From contig DCUZ01000109.1 of assembly GCA_002327305.1 (NCBI GenBank), positions 21,941 through 54,760 on the forward strand: DNA of 32,820 bases, in the 5' to 3' direction. Numbering within the stretch: the first letter of the stretch is position 1; each line of letters begins with the position of its first letter. The notes under the pieces were generated by a model. It worked only from the letters and a program-made list of their open reading frames with translations, was not told the DNA's origin and searched no databases. Of this stretch, positions 21,091-29,372 are shown one piece after another. The DNA is from Holophagales bacterium UBA2201 (GTDB taxonomy: Bacteria; Acidobacteriota; Thermoanaerobaculia; UBA2201). A program made the position numbers and the translations under genes.

Positions 21091-24000
21091 ATGCGAAATC
21101 TCAGCCTTTGCTCATTCGTTCTGGGGGCCGCCCTGTCGGGGAACGCTTTAGCCGCCGGGTCCTTCGGCGGCCTGGTGGTGCCCAACCACGGCCAAGTGAA
21201 AAACGGGTTTTCCGTAGGGGCGACCCGGTGGGTCGCCCCACCATCATTTTACATGGACGCGCCCTGGGGGCGGTTGTATGTTACCGATCACGGCCTGCTG
21301 GCGGACATTATCTTGCCAGAGGAAAGAGAAACCAATGAATCCGGACCGCCCTTATCGGGCCTTGAAGGCGGGGGAGCATTAACGCATCGGATGGATACCC
21401 CCGGGTTCGGCCGCCCCACACCCCGCCCCCTCCGACATAAAGCCCTCCTCCTCGACCTCCCCGGCACGAACTGGCGGGAGGTCATCCCAGAAGAAGAACA
21501 AGTGACCAAGCTCAACTTCTTCTACGGCAACGACCCGAACGGATGGGTCACCAACGTGCCCACCTACGGCCGCCTGCGGATTCACAACCTCTTCCCCGGC
21601 ACCGATCTGATCCTGGACCCCCAATCGGCGGACTTTTGGTGCATGGAGGGATCCCAAGCGGTGATGTTGTCCGAGCTGGAAGCGCAGCTACCCCAACCGG
21701 ACATTGGGATAATGATTGCGCCAATCATGAAAACTTACTACGACGCGAATGTTGCGCTTTCTTTTGAACAAAGCCCCCAGAACGCGCCATTTCCCAGAAC
21801 TTCCAAGATGGCGGCGCACCCGGATCAGGCCCTGTTGTGGGGAACATACGTAGGTGGTTCATTTTCCGATGAGGTTGCCGCCCTGGCGGTGGACGGTTCC
21901 GGTCATATCATCGCTGCCGGCAGCACCCAGGCTTATGATTTTCCCACCCTCGACGGGTACGATGCGACATTCAACGGCTATTCAGACATCTTTGTCGTGA
22001 AGCTGACTCCAGATGGGCGCCATCTGCTATGGGGGACGTTCGTAGGCGGGACGAAGGATGAAATGACGCGGGCGATTGCGCTGGATGCGGAGGCAAACGT
22101 TGTCGTCTGCGGCGTGACGGGGTCCACCGACATCCCCACCACGCCGGAAGCCTTCGACACCACCTATAACGGAGGGACCTCCGGAACCGGATACATCACG
22201 GGGGACATCTACGCCGCCAAGCTATCCAGCCACGGGGACACCCTTCTGTGGGGGACCTATATCGGCGGCAAAGAAGACGACCAGGTCTGGGCCTGCGCCG
22301 TGGACCGTCAAGGACGCGTCATCATAGCCGGCGGCACGCATTCAAACGATATGCCGACCGCTGGAGGTCTGGCCTCACAGTTGAACGGTGGCAGCGATAT
22401 ATATCTCGCCCGGCTAAGCGGCGACGGTCGCACCCTTCTTTGGGGAACCTATCTTGGGGGCAGCAAACGCGAAGCCGCGTTCGATGTGGCCTTGGATCAA
22501 GGGGGGAATCTTGTCATCGCCGGGGGGACTTCCTCGCCTGACATGCCGGTGCCCGGGGGCTTTGATACCACACTGGACGGGGAGATCAGCGCCGGCTATA
22601 TCGCAAAGATTTCTATTGAAGAAAACGCTGTGGTATGGGGCACATATCTTGAAGGCACGCAGGGACTGCTCACCTTCTACGGTGGTGCAGAGTGCGTTAC
22701 GATAGATGAAGCCGGCGATGTCTATGTTCTCGGGCAGAGCGATGTGGCGGACATGCCCGTCCCGGGAGGATTCGACACGACCTTCAACGGCAACGTGGAT
22801 ATATATCTCGCAAAACTGTCCTCAGACGGGAGCCGCCTGTTGTGGGGTTCCTATTTGGGGGGAGTTTCCGATGATTTCGGCGTTTCAATAGCCGTCAATG
22901 GGGACGGCGATGTCATCGTGCTGGGGTATACGCATTCCCACGACCTCCCCTGCCCGAACGGCTACAGCACGCTCTCGGGGAACGGCCTGTACCTCGCCAG
23001 GATCGCCGGAACGGGCGAGCGGGTGCAATGGGGGACTTATCTGGGCGGGTGGGGCAATGACTATCCCTATGCCCTGGCCCTGGACGGCGCGGGGGACATC
23101 CTCGTCGGGGGGACGACCGAATCCCCCGATTTTCCGGTCCCCAACGGCTATGATCAAACCTACAACAGCTCCTGGGACGGGATGATCGCCAAGATCACCG
23201 ATTATGCCGGGCCGGGCCGGAGGCTCTTCGTCCCCGCGGCGGCGCACACGCCCGGCGCGTACGGCACGCGCTGGCGGACCGATGGGATGATCCTCAACCC
23301 GAACGGCGAGGAGACCTGCTACGACCTGATCTACCGCCCCTCGGCGCCCTCAGGGGGGGATATTGTTTGTGAGCATCGCTGCCTCGCCCCCGATGCCGCG
23401 TGGAGTTATGAAGACATCATCGCCTCGGCGTGCGGTCAGACGGGGGCGAGCGCCGGCGCTCTGCGCGTGGAACCCGACGGCCCCTTGAAGATGAGCACGC
23501 GGACCTATACGGAACGGGGGGACGGCGGCACCTACGGCCAGTTCGTCCCGGCCCAGACGCGGGGCGAGGCGATAGGCGTCGGGGAGACGGGGCATTTAAT
23601 CGTCTTGAAACAGAATGGCGATTACCGGACCAACATCGGCTTTTCCGAGATCACCGGACAGGAAACGGAGGTGGCTTTCCGCATCTATGATGGTTCCGGA
23701 TCTGAACTTCTTAATTCTTCCTTCTTCCTTCCTCCTTACGCCTGGCGCCAGGTCAGCCTGATTGAGCTCGGGATTTTATCCATTGCCCTCGGTAGAGCGG
23801 AGATCAAAACAACCGCCGGTGGGGCGGTCCTTGCTTACGCCTCCCTCGTGGACAACCGCACCGGCGACGCCATCTTTACGCCCGTCCAAAAGGATACCGG
23901 TGGCGCGGCAGCCGGAGTTCAATTGATTCCCGCCGCAGCGCACACCCCAGGTGCCTATGGCACGCAATGGCAAAGCGATCTGTGGCTGTATAATGCCTGG

Positions 24001-24588
24001 TTTCAAAACATTGCAGAAGTAAACGTGGATTATTACACTAATTCCGGGAAATTCTCAAGGAGCATTTTCCTTGCCCCTCAGGAACAAATCGAAATTCAAG
24101 ACATTGTAACTCAACTTTTCCCAGAAACGGGGAATGGTTCTGGCAATTTGCGTTTCTATAATGCATGGCAGGTTCTCGCTAATTCCCGGACTTACAATTT
24201 CACGTCTGACGGAACTTATGGACAATTTATCCCTGCGAAACCTGACGGTCAAATGCTCCCGTTAGGATTCGATGGCAGACTTCTGCAGATTGCGTGTGGA
24301 GCCGACTATCGGACGAATGTTGGATTTGCCGATTTTTTAGGAAAAGAAACGGCTCTTCTCCTCGAAATTCGTGACCTCGATGGAGCTCTCCTGGGTAGCC
24401 AGACCCTGACGATACCGCCGCGGCAGACTGTGCAGATCAATGATGTGTTCGCTACGCTAGGGATATCATGCCCTAGCGAGGCTACTTATGCGCGAATTAT
24501 GCTTTTATCAGGCTCAAGGGGTTACGCTTATGCGTCTGTAGTGGACAACCGCACAGGGGATGCGATTTTCATCCCAATATCGAAATAA
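21091..24588 (+). CDS. secreted seven-bladed SBBP beta-propeller protein with duplicated C-terminal module
   Basis: The product has 1165 residues. The ATG at 21091 follows GGAGG and opens a signal peptide (MRNLSLCSFVLGAALSGNAL then AAG, likely cleaved around residue 24). Earlier in-frame ATGs at 20998 and 21019 give a charged leader without a ribosome-binding site. Residues about 25-245 include an SBBP-associated N-terminal part (FYGNDPNGWVTNVPTYGRLR and NLFPGTDLIL). Seven SBBP repeats follow (about 246-705), each opening with a variant of LLWGTYLGG. Then come two copies of a roughly 220-residue module (711-932 and 945-1165). Each starts PAAAHTPGAYGT, contains GTYGQF(V/I)PA and YRTN(I/V)GF, and ends DNRTGDAIF. 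This is probably a cell-surface or extracellular protein of unknown role. DNA of the second module is clearly more AT-rich. Confidence 0.88.
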   Translation: MRNLSLCSFVLGAALSGNALAAGSFGGLVVPNHGQVKNGFSVGATRWVAPPSFYMDAPWGRLYVTDHGLLADIILPEERETNESGPPLSGLEGGGALTHRMDTPGFGRPTPRPLRHKALLLDLPGTNWREVIPEEEQVTKLNFFYGNDPNGWVTNVPTYGRLRIHNLFPGTDLILDPQSADFWCMEGSQAVMLSELEAQLPQPDIGIMIAPIMKTYYDANVALSFEQSPQNAPFPRTSKMAAHPDQALLWGTYVGGSFSDEVAALAVDGSGHIIAAGSTQAYDFPTLDGYDATFNGYSDIFVVKLTPDGRHLLWGTFVGGTKDEMTRAIALDAEANVVVCGVTGSTDIPTTPEAFDTTYNGGTSGTGYITGDIYAAKLSSHGDTLLWGTYIGGKEDDQVWACAVDRQGRVIIAGGTHSNDMPTAGGLASQLNGGSDIYLARLSGDGRTLLWGTYLGGSKREAAFDVALDQGGNLVIAGGTSSPDMPVPGGFDTTLDGEISAGYIAKISIEENAVVWGTYLEGTQGLLTFYGGAECVTIDEAGDVYVLGQSDVADMPVPGGFDTTFNGNVDIYLAKLSSDGSRLLWGSYLGGVSDDFGVSIAVNGDGDVIVLGYTHSHDLPCPNGYSTLSGNGLYLARIAGTGERVQWGTYLGGWGNDYPYALALDGAGDILVGGTTESPDFPVPNGYDQTYNSSWDGMIAKITDYAGPGRRLFVPAAAHTPGAYGTRWRTDGMILNPNGEETCYDLIYRPSAPSGGDIVCEHRCLAPDAAWSYEDIIASACGQTGASAGALRVEPDGPLKMSTRTYTERGDGGTYGQFVPAQTRGEAIGVGETGHLIVLKQNGDYRTNIGFSEITGQETEVAFRIYDGSGSELLNSSFFLPPYAWRQVSLIELGILSIALGRAEIKTTAGGAVLAYASLVDNRTGDAIFTPVQKDTGGAAAGVQLIPAAAHTPGAYGTQWQSDLWLYNAWFQNIAEVNVDYYTNSGKFSRSIFLAPQEQIEIQDIVTQLFPETGNGSGNLRFYNAWQVLANSRTYNFTSDGTYGQFIPAKPDGQMLPLGFDGRLLQIACGADYRTNVGFADFLGKETALLLEIRDLDGALLGSQTLTIPPRQTVQINDVFATLGISCPSEATYARIMLLSGSRGYAYASVVDNRTGDAIFIPISK

Positions 24589-24598
24589 GGAGGCAGTC

Positions 24599-25018
24599 AT
24601 GATCAGGTATGTCCGCTTCTGTTCCAAAAAGTTGCTACTTTCAAGCCTGCTTGTCTTCGGCATCATCGGACTGTCTGCGGATGGCCGGCCCGCATGCGTG
24701 GGCCAGGCTCCACCCGCAGACAATCTGTTCCTCATCTCCGTGCAAAGCCTGCGATCCCTGGCATTGCCGGAGGGAGAGGTTGATCTCATTCATGATTATG
24801 GGGCTTCACGGTTGGTCCGAGTGCCGGACGCGCTACGGCTGCCTCCAGAGGCTCTGCGTGCATTCGCACCGGTGGAAAAGATGCCTCGTGCTTCTGGTCT
24901 CGACGCTGTGGATGCCTCTGCCGGGGCATTTTGGGGGATAGGGGAATTCAGCCGGCCCTTCCCCAAACGGCCTTTTTCTGGTATAATGGCACTTCCTTGC
25001 TTCCCCGCCCGAGGGTGA
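24599..25018 (+). CDS. short secreted protein of unknown function, probably 3'-truncated
   Basis: The frame encodes 139 residues from the ATG at 24599, preceded by AAGGAGG that overlaps the stop of the SBBP gene. Residues 1-28 form a signal peptide (MIRYVRFCSKKLLLSSLLVF onward). The rest (NLFLISVQSLRSLALPEGEV, then DLIHDYGASRLVRVP) resembles the short pro-region found before catalytic domains of some secreted peptidases, but no domain can be named. The last 25 or so residues are read from the rpsF promoter region and look non-native. I infer that a longer gene lost its 3' part here. Base composition is lower in GC than the neighbouring ribosomal genes. Confidence 0.5.
   Translation: MIRYVRFCSKKLLLSSLLVFGIIGLSADGRPACVGQAPPADNLFLISVQSLRSLALPEGEVDLIHDYGASRLVRVPDALRLPPEALRAFAPVEKMPRASGLDAVDASAGAFWGIGEFSRPFPKRPFSGIMALPCFPARG
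24979..24987 (+). promoter_or_regulatory. extended -10 promoter of rpsF-rpsR-rplI
   Basis: TGGTATAAT is a perfect extended -10. A poor -35 (TTCCCC) lies 17 bp upstream. The ATG of rpsF is 63 bp downstream behind an AAGGAG site (25040-25045). The promoter is inside the 3' end of the truncated secreted ORF. Confidence 0.65.
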
Positions 25019-25050
25019 AGCCTGAGAAATTCAGTCCATAAGGAGTCCGC

Positions 25051-25386
25051 ATGCGAATCTACGAGTTGTGCTACATCGCGGCCGCGGACCTGCCCGAAGA
25101 CAAGCGCACCGAGCTCTACGGCGAGGTGCAGACGCTGGTCAATGAAAAGGGGCAGATCCTCGAGTCGCGCGAGATGGGCAAAAGGCGCCTGGCCTTTCCC
25201 ATCCTGAAGAAGGTGGAGGGCATCTACCAGGTGATCTACTTCTCCTGCCCCACCGATTTCCTCATCCGGGTGGACACCAAGCTCAAGCAGATGGAGGGGG
25301 TCCTGCGCCACCTGATCGTCCGCATCGACGAGGCCTACCGCAAGAACAAGATCCCCCTGCCCGGCCAGAAGAAAGAGGAGGCCTGA
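25051..25386 (+). CDS. rpsF: 30S ribosomal protein S6
   Basis: This 111-residue protein has the S6 start MRIYELCYI and the conserved GKRRLAFPILKKVEGIYQVIYF, then the RVDTKLKQMEGVLRHLIVR segment. S6 pairs with S18 on the platform of the 30S subunit. It is the first gene of the rpsF-rpsR-rplI operon. The tail KKEEA overlaps nothing, and rpsR starts two bases after the stop. Confidence 0.97.
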   Translation: MRIYELCYIAAADLPEDKRTELYGEVQTLVNEKGQILESREMGKRRLAFPILKKVEGIYQVIYFSCPTDFLIRVDTKLKQMEGVLRHLIVRIDEAYRKNKIPLPGQKKEEA

Positions 25387-25388
25387 TC

Positions 25389-25622
25389 ATGCCGCCGCCG
25401 AAAAAGTTCTTCTTCCGCCACCGCAAGAAGTGCAAGTTCTGCGAGGAGAAGATGCACTTCGTCGACTACAAGAACGTCCGCCTCCTCGACAACTACGTGA
25501 CCGAGCGCGGCAAGATGCTCCCCCGCAAACTGACCGGGAACTGCGCCCGGCACCAGCGGAAGGTCGAGGACGCCGTCAAGAACGCCCGCATCATGGCGCT
25601 CCTCCCCTTCGTCAAGAGCTGA
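25389..25622 (+). CDS. rpsR: 30S ribosomal protein S18, zinc-ribbon type
   Basis: This 77-residue protein has the S18 core DYKNVRLLDNYVTERGKMLPRKLTG followed by CARHQRKVEDAVKNARIMALLPF. Cysteines in KCKFCEEK together with the Cys of NCARHQR and the nearby His make it a zinc-binding (C+) paralogue type. It forms the S6:S18 pair. No single-strand binding protein gene lies between rpsF and rpsR, unlike many Firmicutes and proteobacteria. Confidence 0.96.
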   Translation: MPPPKKFFFRHRKKCKFCEEKMHFVDYKNVRLLDNYVTERGKMLPRKLTGNCARHQRKVEDAVKNARIMALLPFVKS

Positions 25623-25633
25623 GGGGGCCGGCC

Positions 25634-26086
25634 ATGAAGATCATTCTCACGCAGGACTTGGACAAACTCGGGGCCCAGGGCGAGACCGTCACCGTCAAGA
25701 ACGGCTACGCCCGCAACTACCTCATCCCCCGCGGTCTCGCCTGGCCCGCCACGTCGGGCAACCTGAGGCGGCTGGAGCAGGAGCGGCGGGTGTGGGACCT
25801 CAAGAGCATCCGGGAGAAGGGCAAGGCCGAGGAGCTGAAGAAGAAGATCGAGACGCTGAGCGTTTCCATCACCGCCCGCGTGGGCGAGGAGAACCTCCTC
25901 TACGGCAGCGTCACCCACCAGCAGATCGCCGACGCCCTGGAGCAGAAGGGCATCCTCGTGGACAAGCGCAAGGTGCACCTGGAGGAGCCGATCAAGCGGG
26001 CGGGGTCCCACGCGGTCACCCTGAAACTCCACAAGGAAGTCGAGGCGGTCCTCAAGGTCGAGGTCGTCGGTGAAACCGGAGCCTGA
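25634..26086 (+). CDS. rplI: 50S ribosomal protein L9
   Basis: This 150-residue protein has the canonical L9 N-domain (MKIILTQDLDKLGAQGETVT and NGYARNYLIPRGLA), the long connecting helix (residues 42-80) and the C-domain (LLYGSVTHQQIADAL, LEEPIKRAGSHAVTLKLH). L9 binds 23S rRNA near the L1 stalk. Its stop lies inside the following methyltransferase gene (17-bp overlap), so the two are read from one message. Confidence 0.97.
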   Translation: MKIILTQDLDKLGAQGETVTVKNGYARNYLIPRGLAWPATSGNLRRLEQERRVWDLKSIREKGKAEELKKKIETLSVSITARVGEENLLYGSVTHQQIADALEQKGILVDKRKVHLEEPIKRAGSHAVTLKLHKEVEAVLKVEVVGETGA

Positions 26087-27188
26087 CGCGAGCCCCGATT
26101 TCCAGTCCCTGTTCGAAGCGGATCAATCCCTGCCGCCCACGTCGCACCGGCGACTGGGCGGCTTCATCGTTCTCCTGAAAAAACTCCTCCGGCCGCTGGG
26201 CGACCTGGCCACCGCCGGCCGCCGCGAGACCCAGCGTCGGTTCAACCTGCAACTCCTCCAAACCCTGGAGGAGCAGGCGGCGCGCCTGACCGCCCTCGAG
26301 GCCCGGCTCGATGAAAAAGTGGAGGCCCTCGGCGCCGCCTTCACGGCCCACCAGCGCCACGTCCAGGAGACCTTCGACGCCCTCCAGCGGGAGGTGCTCA
26401 CCCTGCGGGATGAGAGGGTCCCGGCCCTCCTCGAGGGGCAGGACCTTGGGCTGAAGGCGGTGGACATGAAGGCCGAATGGGCCCTCGCCCGCCTCCTCCA
26501 GATGCGCGCGCTTCTTGAAAAGGGGGTCCCGCTGGAACCGGCCGAGGCCCGCGAGGCCTCCCGTTCCCTCCATTACGCCCAGTTCGAGGACGCGTTCCGC
26601 GGCACTCCGGAAGAGATCCGGCGAGGCCAGGAGCCCTACCTGGAGATCCTCGGAAGCCGCCGCCCGGTCCTGGACCTGGGATGCGGCCGCGGCGAGTTCC
26701 TTCAGCTCCTGGCGGACAGGGGCATCCCCTGTCTCGGCGTGGAACGCGACCCCGCCCTGGCGGCGTCGCTGAAGGCCGGGGGCCTGCCGTTCGAGCGGGA
26801 CGACATCCTTGCGTTCCTGCAGAAAAGCGTCCTCGATTTCGGGGCGGTGACGGCCTTTCACTGCATCGAGCACTTCAGCGCCGCCGACGCCCGCGACCTC
26901 CTCCGGCTGGCTTTCGATCGGCTCAGGCCCGGCGGCCTCCTCCTCCTCGAAACCCCCAACCCCGCCTCCCTGGCCGCCTTCCTCAACTGGCACAAGGACC
27001 CGGACCATGTCACCCCCTGGCACCCGGAAACCCTCAAGTTCTATCTCGAGCAGGCCGGGTTCACCGGCGTCGAGGTCCGCATGCTCCACCCCTTCCCGCC
27101 CCGGCCCGAGTTGAACCTCCCCCCGGCGGCCCGGGAGTTGCTGTTCGGCCACCAGGATTACGCGATGTGGGGCGTCAAGCCGGAATAG
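26070..27188 (+). CDS. class I SAM-dependent methyltransferase with N-terminal coiled coil
   Basis: This 372-residue protein starts at GTG 26070 inside rplI. Residues 60-130 are a predicted coiled coil (long heptad-like run around LLQTLEEQAARLTALEARL). The methyltransferase domain begins near YAQFEDAFRGTPEEI, with SAM motif I VLDLGCGRGEFLQLL, motif II around GVERD and HCIEHFSAADARDLL. It continues with LRPGGLLLLETPNP and WHKDPDHVTPWHPETLKFYL. This arrangement is typical of methyltransferases in polysaccharide or O-antigen loci. The substrate is unknown. In many genomes dnaB follows rplI, so this is an unusual neighbour. Its 3' end overlaps the convergent next gene by 14 bp. Confidence 0.88.
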   Translation: MKPEPDASPDFQSLFEADQSLPPTSHRRLGGFIVLLKKLLRPLGDLATAGRRETQRRFNLQLLQTLEEQAARLTALEARLDEKVEALGAAFTAHQRHVQETFDALQREVLTLRDERVPALLEGQDLGLKAVDMKAEWALARLLQMRALLEKGVPLEPAEAREASRSLHYAQFEDAFRGTPEEIRRGQEPYLEILGSRRPVLDLGCGRGEFLQLLADRGIPCLGVERDPALAASLKAGGLPFERDDILAFLQKSVLDFGAVTAFHCIEHFSAADARDLLRLAFDRLRPGGLLLLETPNPASLAAFLNWHKDPDHVTPWHPETLKFYLEQAGFTGVEVRMLHPFPPRPELNLPPAARELLFGHQDYAMWGVKPE

Positions 27189-29199
27189 GCCTCAGGTTCA
27201 ACCCCAGCGATACCGCCTTCATCCCCGCCAGCGCCAAAATCGTCCCGGGCAACCCCAGGAGGGGCATCAGCAGGAGCCCCGTCGCCACCGCCCCCGCGGC
27301 CGCCCCCAGGTGGTCGTGGAACTGCATCCGCGCCGCGGCGGCCGGGTCGTCGCCGAAGCGGATTCCCTGATGGACAAACGGCAGCCCCGTCACCGCCCCG
27401 CTCAGCGCGAACAGGATCCCGAACCCCCACGCCGGCCCCGAGGGAACGGCCCACACGAGCGCGAGGAGCGCCAGCGCCGCGGCGTCGGGAATCCAGGGCG
27501 CCGTCGGGCGCGCAGCCATCCGCCTCCCGAGAGGAGCCGAGGCGGCCAACCCCGCCATGAACAGCCCCGTCAGCAGGCCCACGGCGCCGTAATAGGTGCC
27601 ATGGGAGGCCTGATACCGGATGGAGAGGAGGAGGAAGGTCCCGATGCCCAGGGCCCCGGTCGAAAACACCTGGAACAGCGGCCGGCGCCGGCGCGGCCAA
27701 TAGGGCGCCGCGGCCAGCGCCAGCGGGACCAGCATCCAGGGGGCGAGCCCCAGGAGGGTCCCGGCCACGGGGACCTGCCCGTCCATCTTCTCGCGCACGG
27801 CGATGGCATCCATGTAGGCGAAGGGGTGCGCGTCGCCCGCGGCGCGGCCGCGCTCTTCGTTCAAACGGCGGTTGAACGCCTCCATCCGCTCCCGCGGGAA
27901 CAGGGCCGCATAGCCGGTCCCCTCCTCCGCGCGCAGCGCCTCCAGCCGCCCCTCCGGCAACCCCTCCCGGGGAGAGGCCAGGAGAAGGGGCATGGGACCC
28001 ACGGCGGCGACCACTCCGGGGAAGGCCCCTTTCAGGGTCCGCTGGATCCCGCCGACCAGCCGCGCCGTCTCCTCCCCCCAGTAGTTCTCCGTCGCGGGAA
28101 GGGCGAGGACCAGCAGGCCGTCCGGACGCAGGGCCCGCGCCGCGGCCCCGAAGAATTCCACCGTGAACAACCGCTCCTGCGCCACCGTCATCGGCGGGGG
28201 AAGGTCGAGGACCAGCAGGGAGAACCGTCCCTCCTGGCGGGCCAGATAGGCGCGGGGATCCGCCGTCACGACCGAGCGGGGCCCGGCTCCGGCGTCCTCC
28301 CGCAGCCGGACCAGGGCGGCATCGGGCTGGATCCAGACGACGCCCTCCCGGACCGCCACGGCGGGCCAGGCGCCGACGAGGGCCGCCTCGCCGGTCCCCC
28401 CCGCGATGCGGCGGACGATCCTGAACCGCTCGGCGGCGGCCGGGTCGGGGCTCTGCCCGGCCGCCTGCCCGTTCAGATAGAGCCCGTACTGGCCTCCCAG
28501 TTCGGTCAGGAGGATGTGCTGGTAGGGGCTGTGGACCTCCGCCACGAGGCGTCCGACCGGGTGGAACGCTTTCAGGGCATGGGCCGACAGCGCTCCCCAT
28601 CCTCCCCACAGCGCGACGGCCGCGGCCGGGGCCAGGAGACGCGCCCTCCCTGGCAGGATGCCCAATCCGAGGCCGGAGAGGACGCCGAGGGCGCCGGAGG
28701 GGTCCACCCGCAGGAAGAGAAGCGTGGCAAGCGTCCCGCCGGCGGCGGAACCCAAACTCTCCAGAAGAAAGAGACGCGCGATGCCCCCCGCCGACGCGGC
28801 GCCGGCGGGGAACGAAATTCCGATCCCGGCGCCCGGCAGGAACGCCAGGGCCGCCGCCAGGAGGACCCCGCGGCCGAGGGAGGGAAGGTGCCCGAAGGCG
28901 GGCGCCGCCCCCGCCGCCATGGCCGCCACGGCGAGGGCGTTGAGGAGGACCAGAGAGGGAAAGAGGCCCGCGAGCCACCGGAAATGGGCCGCCTTCCAGG
29001 CAACCCGCCGGCCCGCCGCGGCCCCCGCGGCGATGCCGAGAAACCACGCGCCGAAGTACGCCCCCAGGACCAGTTCGTTCCCCCCGCCGAGGACCACCCC
29101 CAGGCGGAGGAGGAGCACCTGCCCCGCCGTCGCGGCGAATCCGAAACCGAAAAACAGCAGCCCCGGGGACTTTCCGCGTCCGGCCGATGGCTCGTGCAT
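27175..29199 (-). CDS. membrane-bound spermidine-synthase-like protein
   Basis: This 674-residue protein has an N-terminal set of about seven transmembrane helices (residues 10-210), a soluble spermidine-synthase-like domain (about 215-470) and a second set of helices (about 480-670). In the soluble part, HSPYQHILLTELGGQYGLYLNGQ is typical of the fold, and LLVLDLPPPMTVAQERLFTVEFF matches the region after the active site. The glycine-rich SAM motif (usually GGGDG) is replaced by LVGAWPAVAV. Catalytic aminopropyl transfer is therefore doubtful, and it may be a transporter or scaffold. It converges on the methyltransferase gene with a 14-bp overlap. Confidence 0.8.
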   Translation of the reverse strand: MHEPSAGRGKSPGLLFFGFGFAATAGQVLLLRLGVVLGGGNELVLGAYFGAWFLGIAAGAAAGRRVAWKAAHFRWLAGLFPSLVLLNALAVAAMAAGAAPAFGHLPSLGRGVLLAAALAFLPGAGIGISFPAGAASAGGIARLFLLESLGSAAGGTLATLLFLRVDPSGALGVLSGLGLGILPGRARLLAPAAAVALWGGWGALSAHALKAFHPVGRLVAEVHSPYQHILLTELGGQYGLYLNGQAAGQSPDPAAAERFRIVRRIAGGTGEAALVGAWPAVAVREGVVWIQPDAALVRLREDAGAGPRSVVTADPRAYLARQEGRFSLLVLDLPPPMTVAQERLFTVEFFGAAARALRPDGLLVLALPATENYWGEETARLVGGIQRTLKGAFPGVVAAVGPMPLLLASPREGLPEGRLEALRAEEGTGYAALFPRERMEAFNRRLNEERGRAAGDAHPFAYMDAIAVREKMDGQVPVAGTLLGLAPWMLVPLALAAAPYWPRRRRPLFQVFSTGALGIGTFLLLSIRYQASHGTYYGAVGLLTGLFMAGLAASAPLGRRMAARPTAPWIPDAAALALLALVWAVPSGPAWGFGILFALSGAVTGLPFVHQGIRFGDDPAAAARMQFHDHLGAAAGAVATGLLLMPLLGLPGTILALAGMKAVSLGLNLRPIPA

Positions 29200-29357
29200 G
29201 GCCTTATGGTACCACCCGCCGTCAGTCCCGGGAGACGGGAACCGGGAGAGGCAACCGTCCCCGGAGCCATGGATTCCCCTCCCCCAAAACTCGATGGTCG
29301 CGGGGAACCACGGGTTCTCCCCGCATCCAAACCCCCCCGGCCTGTGTCCCGATGCGG

Positions 29358-29363
29358 TAAAAT
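29358..29363 (+). promoter_or_regulatory. -10 box of the EamA transporter pair
   Basis: TAAAAT lies nine bases before the ATG at 29373, with no Shine-Dalgarno and no clear -35 box. It fits the near-leaderless pattern seen at other genes in the window. Confidence 0.45.
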
Positions 29364-29372
29364 AGCGGCCCC

